A model generated the notes under the pieces. The model worked only from the letters and a program-made list of their open reading frames with translations, was not told the DNA's origin and did not search any database. The position numbers and the translations under genes are program-made. DNA of 64,000 nucleotides, from positions 27,716,524-27,780,523 of the forward strand of contig NC_134845.1 in assembly GCF_965363235.1 (NCBI RefSeq), in the 5' to 3' direction. Within the stretch, counting starts at the first letter, position 1; every line of letters starts with the position of its first letter. Source of the stretch: Mytilus galloprovincialis (taxonomy: Eukaryota > Mollusca > Bivalvia > Mytilida > Mytilidae). Shown here piece after piece: positions 1-11,538 of this stretch.

Positions 1-1062
1 TGAAAACTAAGCAGTTACAACATTCAGTTTGGATCATTATTTTTGTACTCATATTAACTGGACCATGACTTATGAAGGCAGGGCCTGGAAATAGTCCACT
101 AACTGATATGAACGGATCAATGATAGTAATGCAACTTCATATTTAATATCAATGATCTATCACAAGTAGTTCCTATCAAAATATCTTAAGCGAAAAACTT
201 AACACTGAAAACTGCTATTAATTCAAAGTGTGCTTGACAATGACCTAGTAGGCAGGGCCTGGAAATAGTGGTTAAACAGATATGTACTGATAGAAATGCA
301 ACTTTGTATAAAATATGAATGATCTTATATAAATAACACATAGATGAGAGGGTGATAGAGCAGATTGTTACCCTAAGAAAACATTGTCAACCGCGGCAAA
401 GCTATGTGTTATTTAATTTATTATACTGAATTTTCTATCATTATTGTCTTTTACAGATGAGTTGTATTTAAAAGTATTTTCTATGACGTCACTTACATAA
501 AAACGTCACAGGTATTAAAAAGATCAACAGAAGTGAAGCAAAATGTTTTATCTTTTATTTTGACAGTCAAATAACAAATCTGATTCAAAACGTAGAACTT
601 AAGCATTGTCTTTAATTACATGATGTAAATTCAATTCATTGTCCTTGAATAGTAAATTTGATTGGTCTTGACGAGAGGGTAACATTAAAAAATATTATCA
701 CCCGCTCAGCCATGTGATAGAATAAATGATCACTCTCTTATTAGCCAATCATAATATGGCATTTTAACATGAATTATAATAAATCACAATAGTTCCTATC
801 AAACTAACTTAAGCAAAATGTTCATTTTTTTCAATTTTAATAATTAACAATTGTTGACGCCACCAGTGCCGCAGTCAAAAGCTGGAAAAGCAATCCCTAT
901 GTCTTGCTTTTTCTAGAGATTGAAAAAAAAAACCACTTGAATTGTATAGCAATGACCCATGATTCTAACATTTTGTTATCCACATAAACATGATAAAGGT
1001 TGCTGTCAATCAAATTAAATAACAATTAAAACTTAATCTATAATTAGTAATAAAGTAGTCAC
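1..1062. repeat. Intron sequence with degenerate tandem repeat and palindromic insert
   Basis: This is intron 11 of the SH3 gene. A motif beginning ggcagggcctggaaatag occurs at about 79 and 249. A second shared block, agttcctatcaaa followed by cttaag, occurs near 168 and 789. Together they indicate an old tandem duplication of roughly 170 bp. Between these blocks, about 319-402 forms an inverted repeat (aaataacacata paired with tatgtgttattt), and further CpG-containing sequence runs to about 770. I see no exon here; the missing second half of SH3-4 was looked for and not found. Confidence 0.5.
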
Positions 1063-1168
1063 CTGACTAATTTCCTGGATAAAACTTCCTTCTTGGAAAG
1101 ACAATTCATCTTCATTCTGAGCTGTGTAAGATGTGATAGCCTTTTTTAGTAAACTTCCTTCAATTTGT
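1063..1168 (-). CDS. SH3 gene exon 11: first half of SH3 domain 4
   Basis: The acceptor is tatttcag before 1168 and the donor is CAG|GTGACT after 1063. The exon is 106 bp. The split codon AG from exon 10 plus A gives Arg, followed by 35 codons including the SH3 start AITSYTAQNEDELSFQEG. This matches the ALYDY strand, the acidic RT loop and the L-x-F-x-x-G turn of SH3 domains. The conserved Trp pair and the final FP-Y segment are missing, so the domain continues in an exon beyond the left edge. It is separated from SH3-3 by the large proline-rich exon. Confidence 0.85.
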
Positions 1169-1539
1169 CTGAAATATGAACAAACTGGTTTTTATAACCA
1201 TTTATGATGTAAAAAAGATGAAGATGGTTTCAAGTATTATATCTGGAATTGTGTGATTAGGGATTCCCAACCTGCCCAGACAAACCTATATGTTGGAAGA
1301 AATTTTAAAACTTTCATGCTATTTGTATTTCTATTCTTAGTATATACATTAGTTTATATAAAGTCCATTGTAAATCTATGATTCCATCTACCTGATTTTT
1401 TTACAATCTGCTTCAACATATGTTTCTGTGAACAAAACTGACTGCAATATAAATGGTGGGGGTGGGGTGGGAGTGAGTTTATGCATCATCTAATGTCAAA
1501 GAAAATTAAATGTCTATAGCTACACACAATGCTAATAAA

Positions 1540-1790
1540 ATAGACAAGAACAAGAATGTGTCCATAGTTCACAGCTGCCCCACTGGCACAATCGTTTTCT
1601 ATGTTCAGTTGATCATGAAATTGGGGTCAAAAATCTAATTTGGCATTTTAAGTAGAAAGATCATATCATAGGGTACATGTGTATTAACTTTCAAGTTGAT
1701 TGGACTTCAACATTATTAAAAACTACCTTGACCAAAAAATTTAACTTGAAATGGGACAGACGGACGAACAGACCGACCAGAAAACATAGC
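1540..1790. repeat. Interspersed mollusc-type repeat
   Basis: The text runs from caagaacaagaatgtgtcc to acagacggacgaacagacc. I recognise this as a family common in mussel sequences, ending in the gggacagacggacg tail. The identification is from memory, not a search. The short open frame inside it (1677-1877) is not a gene. Confidence 0.5.
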
Positions 1791-2114
1791 ACATATCATG
1801 ATATTTTTGTGCTCAATCCCAGTTCAATTGCAAACTATTTGATAACAACTTTAAAACAATCCATACCATCCAAATGAAGATTTATCATAACTTAATCAGT
1901 CAGGAAACTAGAAGTAAATCTAAGTGTTTAACAAGGAAATGTTTTCTGAAAAACATGTAGCCACTTCAAAAACAATTATTTATATTCCTTATCAATGTAA
2001 AATACTTAACCATATGAGAACAGAAAGTTCATCTGAACACACATTCTAATAATTTTAGAAAAGAAATGTGTTTATATTATTAAGGGAGACCAAAGAAGTT
2101 ACAAACATTTAACA

Positions 2115-3500
2115 ATGAATAGACGTGATTCACAAGTGTCATTATCTTGTGGTGAATGCTGTACAAGAAAGAATCTGAAGTATCGCTGTGTTGAGTGTAA
2201 AGTTACATTATGTGAAAAGTGCAAGGATTGTCATTCTAATTCTCCATCAAATTCAAGTCACATTGTTTTATCCTTTGATAGCATCACCACCAACAATTGT
2301 ATGGAAAATGAAATTCGAAAAATGCCTTGCAAGAAACATGGCACAAAAAAATATTCAGTTTTTTGTCAAAATTGCAATTTTCTGATTTGTGCAGATTGCT
2401 TTGTTGAAAGCCAATCGTATCATAGAACTATTAATATAGATGAATTTTTACAGGAGAAGTTTACCATTGGAGAAAGAAGTAGAAAGAAATTTATGAGAAG
2501 AATGTCATCTGATGATTCAGGTTTTCTTATCGTGGATTACCCAGAGGAGAATAGCAATCAGCCCCCTGTCTGGCATTCAGCTGCTGCAGGTTCTTTATTC
2601 ATGACAAGAACAGTAGAAATTAAACTCATTAAAACATTCTCGACAAATTTACCAGCAATAGACAGTATAGAAATGATAAATAAAGATGAAGCATTCATTT
2701 GTCATTATGAAGGAGACATCTGTAAAATTAAACTAACACCAACAATATTTACCAACAGACTGAAGCATTTTGATGAAGTAAGAGGTTTAGAACCAGCTGA
2801 TATAGCTGTTAATTCCGTCGGGGATTTGTATCTAATATGCAGAGTTGACAAGTCTATAAAACTAGTGAAGAAAAACAGGCACAATAAAACTCAGATATCA
2901 TCACTACCCAAACATTTGAACATGGAACCTCTGTGTATTCACTGTGAGAAGGACAATGATTCGATCATCTGGATAGGGCTTGTTGAATTAGGAGCAAATT
3001 TTAAACTATCAGATCATAGCTCTCGTTGTGTGGTTTCCATACTAACTGATGGAAAATTATGTAATACTTTTGAATATTCCCAAATAAATGAAGCACTGTT
3101 TACATTTCCATTGCGAATAACATCACATCAGGGTAGGATTTATGTTATTGACAGAAACAGTCAATCAGCTGGGACAGTCGTAGCACTCACTGAGAATGGC
3201 AATATCAAATGGAGGTACAGTGACCTACATCCAAGTTTCAGTCCAAGACCATTCCTTCCTTCCGATATAGTAGTTACAGAATTCGCAAAAATAATAGTGT
3301 TAGATTCAGCTAACAATGCCTTCCATATACTTAACAATGATGGTTATCAAATTTTACACCAATCATTGAAAAGCTTAGAAATAGAATACCCAGTCAGCAT
3401 GAAATTTGATGAATCAAACTATCTATGGATTGGCAGTGGATTTAATGGGGGAACCGAAAATAAAGCTAAACTGAACAAAATTAAAATCACAGGAATATAA
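2115..3500 (+). CDS. Intronless B-box zinc-finger (TRIM-like) protein, 461 aa
   Basis: A single uninterrupted frame of 461 codons starts at ATG with A at -3 (aacaATGA). Two zinc modules are visible. The first has C12-x2-C15, C25-x2-C28, C33-x2-C36, H40 and H49, like a B-box 1. The second has C72-x2-H75-x8-C84-x2-C87-x4-C92-x2-C95 and H103, like a B-box 2. No RING precedes them, so ubiquitin-ligase activity is not supported. Residues from about 165 contain repeating beta-strand-like blocks (DLYLICRVD, IIVLDSANNAFHILNNDGY, YLWIGSG) that suggest an NHL-like propeller, as in TRIM2/3/71-type proteins. The usual long coiled coil is very short or absent. Bivalves carry large expansions of such genes, many intronless. 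It lies on the opposite strand inside an intron of the SH3 gene, which fits a retroposed copy. The role is probably cytoplasmic protein or RNA binding; specific function unknown. Confidence 0.85.
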   Translation: MNRRDSQVSLSCGECCTRKNLKYRCVECKVTLCEKCKDCHSNSPSNSSHIVLSFDSITTNNCMENEIRKMPCKKHGTKKYSVFCQNCNFLICADCFVESQSYHRTINIDEFLQEKFTIGERSRKKFMRRMSSDDSGFLIVDYPEENSNQPPVWHSAAAGSLFMTRTVEIKLIKTFSTNLPAIDSIEMINKDEAFICHYEGDICKIKLTPTIFTNRLKHFDEVRGLEPADIAVNSVGDLYLICRVDKSIKLVKKNRHNKTQISSLPKHLNMEPLCIHCEKDNDSIIWIGLVELGANFKLSDHSSRCVVSILTDGKLCNTFEYSQINEALFTFPLRITSHQGRIYVIDRNSQSAGTVVALTENGNIKWRYSDLHPSFSPRPFLPSDIVVTEFAKIIVLDSANNAFHILNNDGYQILHQSLKSLEIEYPVSMKFDESNYLWIGSGFNGGTENKAKLNKIKITGI

Positions 3501-3504
3501 TAAA
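3499..3504 (+). promoter_or_regulatory. Candidate poly(A) signal AATAAA overlapping the B-box gene stop codon
   Basis: The stop codon TAA (3498-3500) runs directly into AATAAA at 3499-3504. If used, the 3' UTR would be only about 10-30 bases. Further A-rich stretches follow at about 3580-3590. Usage is not proven. Confidence 0.35.
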
Positions 3505-4901
3505 AGGTTTCAGTATTTTTCAATAACTGGTTAAACCAAACATTATAACTACTGTATAACTACATGTCAATTATTTATAAAAAAAAATATTACACACTTT
3601 TGTTTTATTCTTTCATAATTCTGACTTTTTTCTTAAACCCAGGCAATTGTATTTAGTACATATATGTATATACAATTTTTCAATACTATAAAATTTGAAA
3701 TTTTTTTGAGGCAAAGCTGACATGTGACAGTCAGTTTTGCTAATCCTTCTATCAAAGCTCCCTGTTATGTATAAATATTTTGCCCTATACCTGTAAATAA
3801 TTCTGCCTTTTATAAATTTTGGCTTGAATAAAACTAGATAAAGGTTACTCATAATTCAGAAAGTATACATTGAGATAATTGCAATTTCTGGACCTGCATA
3901 GATATATGTGTCAGACAACGCAATGTGATTTTTTATTATTGTGACACTGTACTCCCCAAGAAGCATTTTTGGCAATAATAAAAACTTCACAATAATTTCT
4001 GCATTTAGTTTTCCAGCTGCTTAGTATGTTTAATTTCATGACTTCCTTCAAGATAGTGAATTAACAATGATAAAACAAACAGTCAGTTTGGAAATTAAAG
4101 TTTTTTATGCACTGATTTATCATAAATGGGAATAAAGCAAACCAGTACAAACAAATAAAATTTTCAGAATTTTTTTTATGTTAAAAGTCAAAATAACTGA
4201 TTCGAGTTGTCTCCCTTTTATTATTAGTTTTCTTTACTAAAAAGCTCCTAAGTTATAACATGTATAGACATGATAGAGAGATTATGTTTGTAAATAATAA
4301 AAGCAGGTTGAATTTAATGTAAAATGAGATTTAAAATTCTTAAAAAAACAGGAAAGTTTTGGGTTGATTCTGACAGGAAAAGATATTCTGAAATTCTGAA
4401 ATACCAAAATGTATGATTTTAAGGTTTGTCAAAAGGGTATTTATAAAATGAAAATTTCGCTGCAAATACATCACAAAATTTATTCAAGCTGTGTACTAAG
4501 AAAAGATATAGATGAGACGGTGTCTGAGATTACGTATCTTGAACTTTTAACAGTATAAATATAAGGACATGCGGAATGAATACTGATGAGACAACTATCC
4601 ACAAAGGTTTTTAATGTTGCAGGCAAGCCATTCTCAAGATTGAAGCATTTTTTTTTTTTATGATTTGAACAAAATGAGAAATAAATTATTTTGATTTTAA
4701 ATCAAAGTGCTAATATTAAACCTTAAGTTGTTGGTCTCGTGTTGGTGTTAGACAACAAAACTTGGCATACTAGATACTAGACTGGTTACCAATTGCAGCT
4801 AGTTTGAAATAAAATAAGACTGTCTGTGGGCTTGACAGTCTTGATTCTAGTTGACTAGTGTATGGCACTGAAAAACTGTAACAATCAATAATTCTACCAA
4901 C
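3505..4901. other. AT-rich intron, no gene seen
   Basis: This is the remainder of intron 10 of the SH3 gene beyond the nested B-box gene. It is AT-rich with homopolymer runs. A fragment of the gatgagacaactatccac interspersed family lies at about 4575-4610. The open frame at 3613-3852 has no domain signal. Confidence 0.6.
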
Positions 4902-7180
4902 CTGTTGTCTCCTGTGTCATTGATCTGTAGGTGACCACCCTCTGGTATGCTGCTGTAATTTGGACTAAAGGTAATAGTTTTAGGGCTGTCAGTCACTGGT
5001 GAAGTAGGAGGAGTCTTTGGAGGTGGTGGTCTCTTTGGCTTGGGACTAACTACTCCGTTCATAGCTTTCCGTGGAAGTCTTGAAGGACTGGAAGCAGTTC
5101 GTGATGAGCCCATTGGATTTGGGGCTTTCTGCTTGGGACTTTTAGGGATAGCACTAGGAATTTTACCTCTTTCTTTGGCAGGTTTTTGTTTCTGAAATTT
5201 TCTACTCACATTTGGTGAATCTGATAAAGAGCTTTTTGATTTTTCAACTTTTGGCAGTCTACTTGGAGAGGGACTAGTCATACTGCTATGCCTCACAACA
5301 TTTGGAGGTCTTGATGGTCTTTCAGGTTTTGATTTATTTTCATTTTCACTTTCCTCAACATTTTCAATATGAGTTTTTGTGGTTGGACTAAAGTTTGGCT
5401 TAGGAATAGAAGTATTCCCATGTAATTGTTTGTTTTTTACCGCAGGACTAGTCATTCTCTTTGGAATATTGCTCTGATATGAATGTGCAGGTCCAGGAAT
5501 TGAAGAAGTTTTGGGACCATTGTCTTGTGATGGTCTGTTTTCTGAAACATTTTTTGGACCTGAAACAGAACTTTCTTCTGTAGCATCACAAGCCAATGAC
5601 CCAGAAATATCAGCCATCTTTTGATCACTATCTTCACTTATATGAGCATTTTCCAAACCATTTTCCTGTATATGATTATCAATTTCAGTTCCTTTATTTT
5701 CAATAATCTCATTTGTAGATTTTTGTTCATTATTCAACTCAGGATCATTAAAACTCCTATCTATTGAATTAATAGAGTTCTTTTGATTTGGCACAATGTA
5801 TTTTTTGTCTATTTTACTATAAATTGGACTCAGTGGCCTTTGGTAAAAACTGATTTTATCTGGGCCATCTACTACATCTTCACCTACTAAACTGGTCCCA
5901 ACCTCACTATAGCCTGGTTCCCCATCATAATGAGAGTTTACGTAATTTTTATTTGGTTTTGGAGCCACTGGTGGAGGCTTTGGTCCATCGCATCTCAAAC
6001 TTTGTGATTTTGGTATTAAAGTTGGTTTAGGTGAATCATCCCTCATGCTATGTGATTTGGGTTGGGGCAGTTTACAAGGTAATCGACTGTCAGATTTATG
6101 ACTGGGTTTTTGATTACCAACATGATGATCCAGTATATCACCATTAATTGTCAGCATAGCACCACTATGTTCCACAGAAGGCTCACAAATTACATTTTGA
6201 TTTCCAATTGAAGCACTAATTTCATCTGACTGACTATTGTCCATAGAATTCTGTCTGTTCACTAACTGTCTAGAATCATTCATATCAGACATGTTGATTG
6301 CAGACACACTTGTCAGTTCAGATTGATCATGAGTTCTGTCCCCTTGCACACTACTAGACAAACTAGTTAATCCTGATATTTTACCTAAACTTGTGTCAGT
6401 TGTTGCAGTATTCTCTAAGAAACTAGTCACATTTTGAGTATCATCTGGTAAAATAGCACTGTCATTGTTATCATTGTGAGATTCATTTCCTGTTTCATTT
6501 GCATATTTTATATTACTAGTATCAACATCAGTCTGAGATACGTTTGGAGTAGAATTAACATCTTTTAAATCTGGATACACACTGTTGGCTTTTTCCTGAC
6601 GAATCATATATTTTTCTTTCAATAATTTTGGTGGGTCAGGCCGAGGAGGTGGTGGTGACCTAACCTTTCTTCGACATAACTCAGATTCATTACCAGCTTT
6701 CGTTTTTGTTTTAGGCACTTTACGTAATTTTGGCTTTATATATCTTTTTGGCACTTCTGGTTTTCCATTCTGACTGTTGTTTTTGCTTACACTATTACTA
6801 ACCTTAGTTTTATTAAATTTCTCCATTAAATTTGTTTTTGATTCGGGTGTTGAATGATGTTGAGTTGGCGGAGGTGGAGCAGGCCTTGATGGCCTCACTG
6901 ACTTAGGAAGTTTACTCCTTTTGTTAGGAGAATCTTTTGATAAACCATTCGAGACTTTTGTCCTTTGATCCAGAGACTCTGTTGATTTCTGTGAGATTTC
7001 ATCCTCAGATCTGTGACCACCAAGTGGTTTGATGGGTGATAATGCGGCTATATCCTTGTCAATTGTAGTTTCTAAAGGTACATCATGAATCACAATCTTA
7101 TCTGGTATATCATCATGAGTTATCTCCTCTTCTTGAGTTACATCCCTTGAAACAGGACCATCTATTTCATCTGCAGTCAT
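4902..7180 (-). CDS. SH3 gene exon 10: 759-codon proline-rich disordered region
   Basis: The exon opens right after tatattttcag, so the ATG at 7180 is an internal Met, joined in phase 0 to exon 9. It closes at GACAACAG|GTTGGT, leaving two bases that join exon 11 as Arg. The region is low-complexity, rich in Ser, Pro, Lys, Asn and Asp, with no Cys cluster or globular domain. SH3-ligand-like motifs are dense: RPSRPAPPPPT, RSPPPPRPDPPK, PKPPPVAPKPNK, KPERPSRPPN and PKPKRPPPPKTPP. Repeated basic SP motifs (SRLPKVEKS, SPSRLPRK) look like proline-directed kinase or microtubule-associated sites. Two tyrosines, in GYSEV and IYSKI, resemble SH2-docking motifs. The likely role is a flexible scaffold binding its own or other SH3 proteins. 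An uninterrupted 2.28-kb exon strongly supports coding. Confidence 0.9.
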
Positions 7181-7324
7181 CTGAAAATATAAATTCGATG
7201 TAATGATACTCTGATTTTACCATATTAAACTTTAAGGTTAATGTGATACAAAATCAAAGAAAATTGTTCTATTTAGTATTTTTGTTGTATGGATACTGCA
7301 GAAATCATTTTCATCCCAGTTACC

Positions 7325-7480
7325 CACCAAGGGCAATGGCCCTTTTATAGCTGACTATGCGGTATTGGCTTTGCTCATTGTTGAAATCCGTACAGTGACC
7401 TATAGTTGTTAATGACTGTGTCATTTTGGTCTCTTGTGGACAGTTGTCTCATTGCCAAGCATACCACATCTTCTTTTTAT
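7325..7480. repeat. Interspersed repeat fragment (gtctcttgtggacagttgtctcatt family)
   Basis: It contains ttttatagctgactatgcgg, cagtgacctatagttgttaa and tctcattgccaagcatacca. The same family recurs in this window at about 11340-11420, 13340-13430, 19490-19620, 24030-24165, 27745-28240, 28595-28915, 53556-53885, 56155-56265 and 60205-60320. These short truncated copies look like old retroposed debris. Confidence 0.65.
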
Positions 7481-9618
7481 ACTTGATAAAATTTTCTATC
7501 TTTCCTTTGAAACTTCATTAAAACTGTATTTTGAAATCCAGTATATACAATCTTAAACATTAAGACATTTATATGTTCCTCTGTGGTTTTTTTCAGAAGT
7601 GTCATTTCATATTTATTATATTTTCTATGGAGCAATTCATACAGACACAATAAATAAAGTTCCCTAACATCAATGCTAATCTCACTACAAATTGTGCCTA
7701 ATAGATCTCGATTCATGCTCAAAACTTGTTGAATTCTATTTAAAATGCTTTTAGATGCATGTCATTTTAACTATCAATTCAATTAACAAAGATCTACAAT
7801 ATGAATACAAAGATGAGGTATTATTGTAATATAACAACTATCAAACAGTTTTTTTCTAAATGCAATAAAAATCTCTGAAGATTTGCTAAATCATCCACTT
7901 TTGAGAATCTAACAGCTGATATGTTGCACACCTGTTTTTTGTGCATGTTTCAATCATTAGTGATTTTATTTGTTTGCAAGTTGTAGGTTTTTTTTCTGAA
8001 GAGTTGAGTGTTTGTGGTTAGAGTGATATGTTGTACTGTCTATTATTTCGGCAAGTCCAATTATTTTTTTCAATGTATCATAAAATGGCAAACAATCACA
8101 TCAAATAATCTTCTTGCTCATAAAATTATTTTAAAATGCCATAAAGTGTTCCTGTTCTGCTCACACAGTTTTTCTTTAAGTGACAGTAAATAATAATAAG
8201 TTTTCTAAAAGCTTCAAGATTAGAAGAAATCATTGTAATAGATGTAGGGTAAGAAATAAGTTTGTCATAAATGAAGTAATGTCCTTCCTTCAGGGAAGTT
8301 ATGCCTAAGTCAATGTTTAGTTTGTTAAATCAATTGAAAATATCCTCAAATCATATGTTCTATACAATTCTTAGAAGTGATTTATTGTATTCTTTAAGAG
8401 TATGGTACAATGAGTTGTATCTAAAAAATTTAACTTTAATTAAGTAATACTGAAAATACTTTAACAATGTATCCTGTTTTCAAAGAATGTTTTGTTTTAT
8501 GTATTACATATATGAATCTTTTGAGTCTGAAATAAAGATTATCATATTTTATATTATGTAACAATATGCATTGTACATTACGTACACAACAAAAAGCATG
8601 CAGTTAACTAAACACAAAAGATCATCATCCCCTATCAAAGGGACACAACTGTGAACATTAACCTCTACAGTAGAGGTAGAAAACTAAAAACACTTTGAGA
8701 ACACAAAATCACCTGGTCTTGTCTAATAGCCTGTAAATATAAGGAATTATATCTTTTAATGAAAATAGAATTTGATCTAAAACAAATTGCATTGATTTCT
8801 TAAAAAGGGGTCAAGTTAAAAGTATGTATAAATTTTCATGTAAAAATACTTTTTGATCTGACACATAAATCTTTCTCTTCCCAAAAATAAAACAAACACA
8901 TTAATTTGAAAATTAACTTAAATCATGTTCCATCTAGCTTCTTTTTCTGTTCCAAAAAATATTTTTTAAAGGTCCTTTACTGCTCTCTCTGCATTACTGC
9001 AAGTACATTAAACTTGCTATGTAAATATTTCATATATTCAATCAGTTCAGTGAAATAAATAAGTTTTGTATTTCTATAAATTCTTCCTATTTACTAGAAA
9101 TTTGATAATCTGGGATCAAAGATTAAACTAGATATAGTTTAGAAAGTCAGATCCTATTTTTAGTGCATTTCACATGTTAGTACTGCATAAATGAAAAAAA
9201 GAAAATTTACTTACAAGAAGCAAGGTATAACAAGTTAATATCAATGGGTATTTAATATAACATTTAATATACTACAAAACACTTAATGGTGGCAAAAATG
9301 CATTTACCTTTAGACATAAAATAATCATCTAATAAAGGTCAACTAATTTTCATACATAACAATTAAAAATATAAAATGGTTGTATCTATACTGTAGATTC
9401 AAAACACATATTTTTGTAATCTAACAAACAAAATTTGTTTCCAAATTTCAGCATATAATTAAGTTATTTATTTTAAAAGAAAATTCCAATAAATATTTAT
9501 TGTCTACAGTATATATAGAACTAAATGACAAAGTCTACAAATTAAAGTCCTATAATGCACCCCAATAATTCTTTGAATATAGAATAAATATTTTAAAAAT
9601 ACCGTAATGAAACCTCAC
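7481..9618. other. AT-rich intron, no gene seen
   Basis: This is intron 9 of the SH3 gene apart from the repeat fragment noted separately. Short open frames (7477-7722 minus, 8008-8193 plus) lack domains or splice signals. No RNA gene or repeat was recognised. Confidence 0.6.
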
Positions 9619-9773
9619 CTCAACATAAGAGCCAGGAAACCATCCAAACTGGTCGTCATAGCAACCATACCACCATCCATTGTCCAATGTCTGACATACT
9701 ATAATGGTGTCACCAATGTCAAATGACAAATCCGTCTCGTTTTCTGCAGCGTAGGGACAGACAGCTGTATGTT
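9619..9773 (-). CDS. SH3 gene exon 9: SH3 domain 3
   Basis: The acceptor is tttacag before 9773 and the donor is GAG|GTGAGG after 9619. The 155-bp exon adds two bases to the split Glu codon and then 51 codons. It encodes AVCPYAAENETDLSFDIGD, later NGWWYG and FGWFPGSYVE. This is a complete SH3 fold with the paired Trp, the Gly-Trp-Phe-Pro motif and the final Tyr of the ligand pocket. The ALYDY position reads AVCPY, with Cys replacing the first Tyr-flanking residue. It ends in phase 0 directly before the proline-rich exon. Confidence 0.92.
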
Positions 9774-9936
9774 CTGTAAAGTAAATAGCATCACACTAAG
9801 AGCATTTTAAATATGCTTAATTCAAATCTAAACTTTAAATCAAAGTATTTATTTGAAGACAACATTATATTCTGGTAGTTCTGCCTTTGTTAGTCATAAA
9901 ATCTACATCAGGACTCATATGAATAAAACTACTTAA

Positions 9937-10815
9937 CCCTTTCAACGCTACACAAAAAAATAGAAAAATGGCTGCTGCTGCTGCATTTTTTTTGTGTTCA
10001 TTCATTAGAACAGTATATTCCTTTTAATACTGCTGTATCTTTTTTATTATAAGAGATACAGAAAAAGTTATTGCATGAAAAATGCTCAGGAGAGTATGAA
10101 CTGTAATGTTATGCAGTTATTTCAGTAAAATTTTTATCAGGTTACCTGCATTTTCAGGTAATTAACAGGTAAAAGGTGTAATTTGTTACATTTGTGTTGA
10201 ATTTTGAATAAAAACTACTTTTCTTCTTCATCTATTTTGTTTTTTATCTGCCATATAATAAAAAAGACACCAATTGCTCGATTCCGTAGCGTATTGCACC
10301 ATACACAACGTATTATGTAATCATGGCACAAATCAGTGGCTCCGTCCTCAAAATTTTCAGTCAACCTCCGTTTTCCCCCCTTTTCTACGTCTCGTAATGA
10401 TCGATCAAATCATATTTCCCACACGAATTGAATGTAATAAACACATTGAGATAACAAGAAACCTTTTAACTAATCCTAGTCATCAGTTTCGCCATAGAAA
10501 TGCTGAAATATTTCCATATTTACAGCTTCGTTTCCGATTTCCGCCATTTGCATTTGTCAAAATATTTGTTTTTATTTTCCTTCAATTTTCCTTCTACTGC
10601 ATGATTTTACAATAAAAATTGCCTGGATTTCAAGCGCAAATGAGACCTTGCATATCCTGGATTCATACAAGGAAAAATTAGAGAGGACCCGAATGAAAAC
10701 CGAATGGTTTAAGAGTCCTTATGAAAAATCTGTTGTCATCGCGGCATATGCTGCGAATAGCAGTGGCGGACGGCGTATGTCATCGCGGCATATGCCGTGT
10801 TTAGCGTTGAAAGGG
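9937..10815. mobile_element. TTAA-flanked inverted-repeat element (piggyBac-like MITE)
   Basis: The left end reads TTAA then CCCTTTCAACGCTA, and the right end is its exact reverse complement TAGCGTTGAAAGGG followed by TTAA. The 879-bp element thus has 14-bp perfect terminal inverted repeats and TTAA on both sides, the target preferred by piggyBac transposases. No transposase frame is present; the short frames at 10274-10615, 10648-10839 and 10719-10916 are incidental. Near the right end a segment with atcgcggcatatg is repeated at about 10738 and 10783. It sits in intron 8 of the SH3 gene. The CpG content is higher than in the surrounding intron. Confidence 0.85.
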
Positions 10816-10819
10816 TTAA

Positions 10820-11538
10820 AAAGTGCTTTGAATGGATAGATTTTTCTACATGTCCTACGATAAATTAGTGCAATGATTGGATATTTTAACGTCAGTAGTT
10901 TTATGCATATAAACACAGTATGTTAAGTAGAGAATATTTTAATAGGGATCATTTACAAATTATATCTTAAATGAATAATATCAATTTAAAAATTTCCATA
11001 GGTTGGGTTATATTATGTACTCAGACACTATATGTATAGTGTCTGGAAATATGAAATTTACTTGTATGAGGTTAAGAAACAGGGGGAAATGCGAGGTTGT
11101 ACCGAGCATTTCCCCGTTTCGTGCTGAAACAAGAAAATATTTAAATGATGTCAAAATCTATGGTAAAGTGTCTTACAAAGAATTCTTCTGGTTTTGAAAA
11201 TGATATAAATCTATGGTACTGTATAACAAATATTTTAGAAGAAGTATTCAGTCACTTATTTCAACAACTCAAAATTTTCCCATAAATAGCCATACTTACA
11301 GAAACAGATTATTCCAGTGGCAACAACATGTCCCCTTTACTTGTTAATTCCTGTGTTAGTTGGTCTCTTGTGGAGTGTTGTCTCATTGACAATAATACCA
11401 CATCTCCTTATTCTTATATTTATTTCATTTTATCATGTTTATGATGCCTATCAATTAGCATTTTTAATTCCTCCTTTCACTGATATCTTCCTAACAATAT
11501 GGTAAAACTAATTATCCATCTTAAAAGTACAACCTTAC
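10820..11538. other. Intron remainder with one short repeat fragment
   Basis: AT-rich sequence. A piece of the gtctcttgtggagtgttgtc family lies at about 11340-11420. The short open frames here (11003-11197, 11317-11505) have no supporting features. Confidence 0.6.

Noticed and set aside
1..1062. Search for the second half of SH3-4 (Trp pair and FP-Y motif)
   Set aside because: No frame with splice sites encoding those motifs was seen, so the exon is probably outside the window.
1677..1877. 66-codon frame upstream of the B-box gene
   Set aside because: It lies in an interspersed repeat and has no domain.
7178..7180. ATG at 7180 as the start of a separate 777-residue protein
   Set aside because: It follows a splice acceptor immediately and joins in phase with the SH3-3 exon; the last 18 codons of that frame are past a GT donor that joins in phase to SH3-4.
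10274..10839. Two open frames taken as small genes
   Set aside because: Both lie inside the TTAA-flanked inverted-repeat element, with no domain and no conserved start context.
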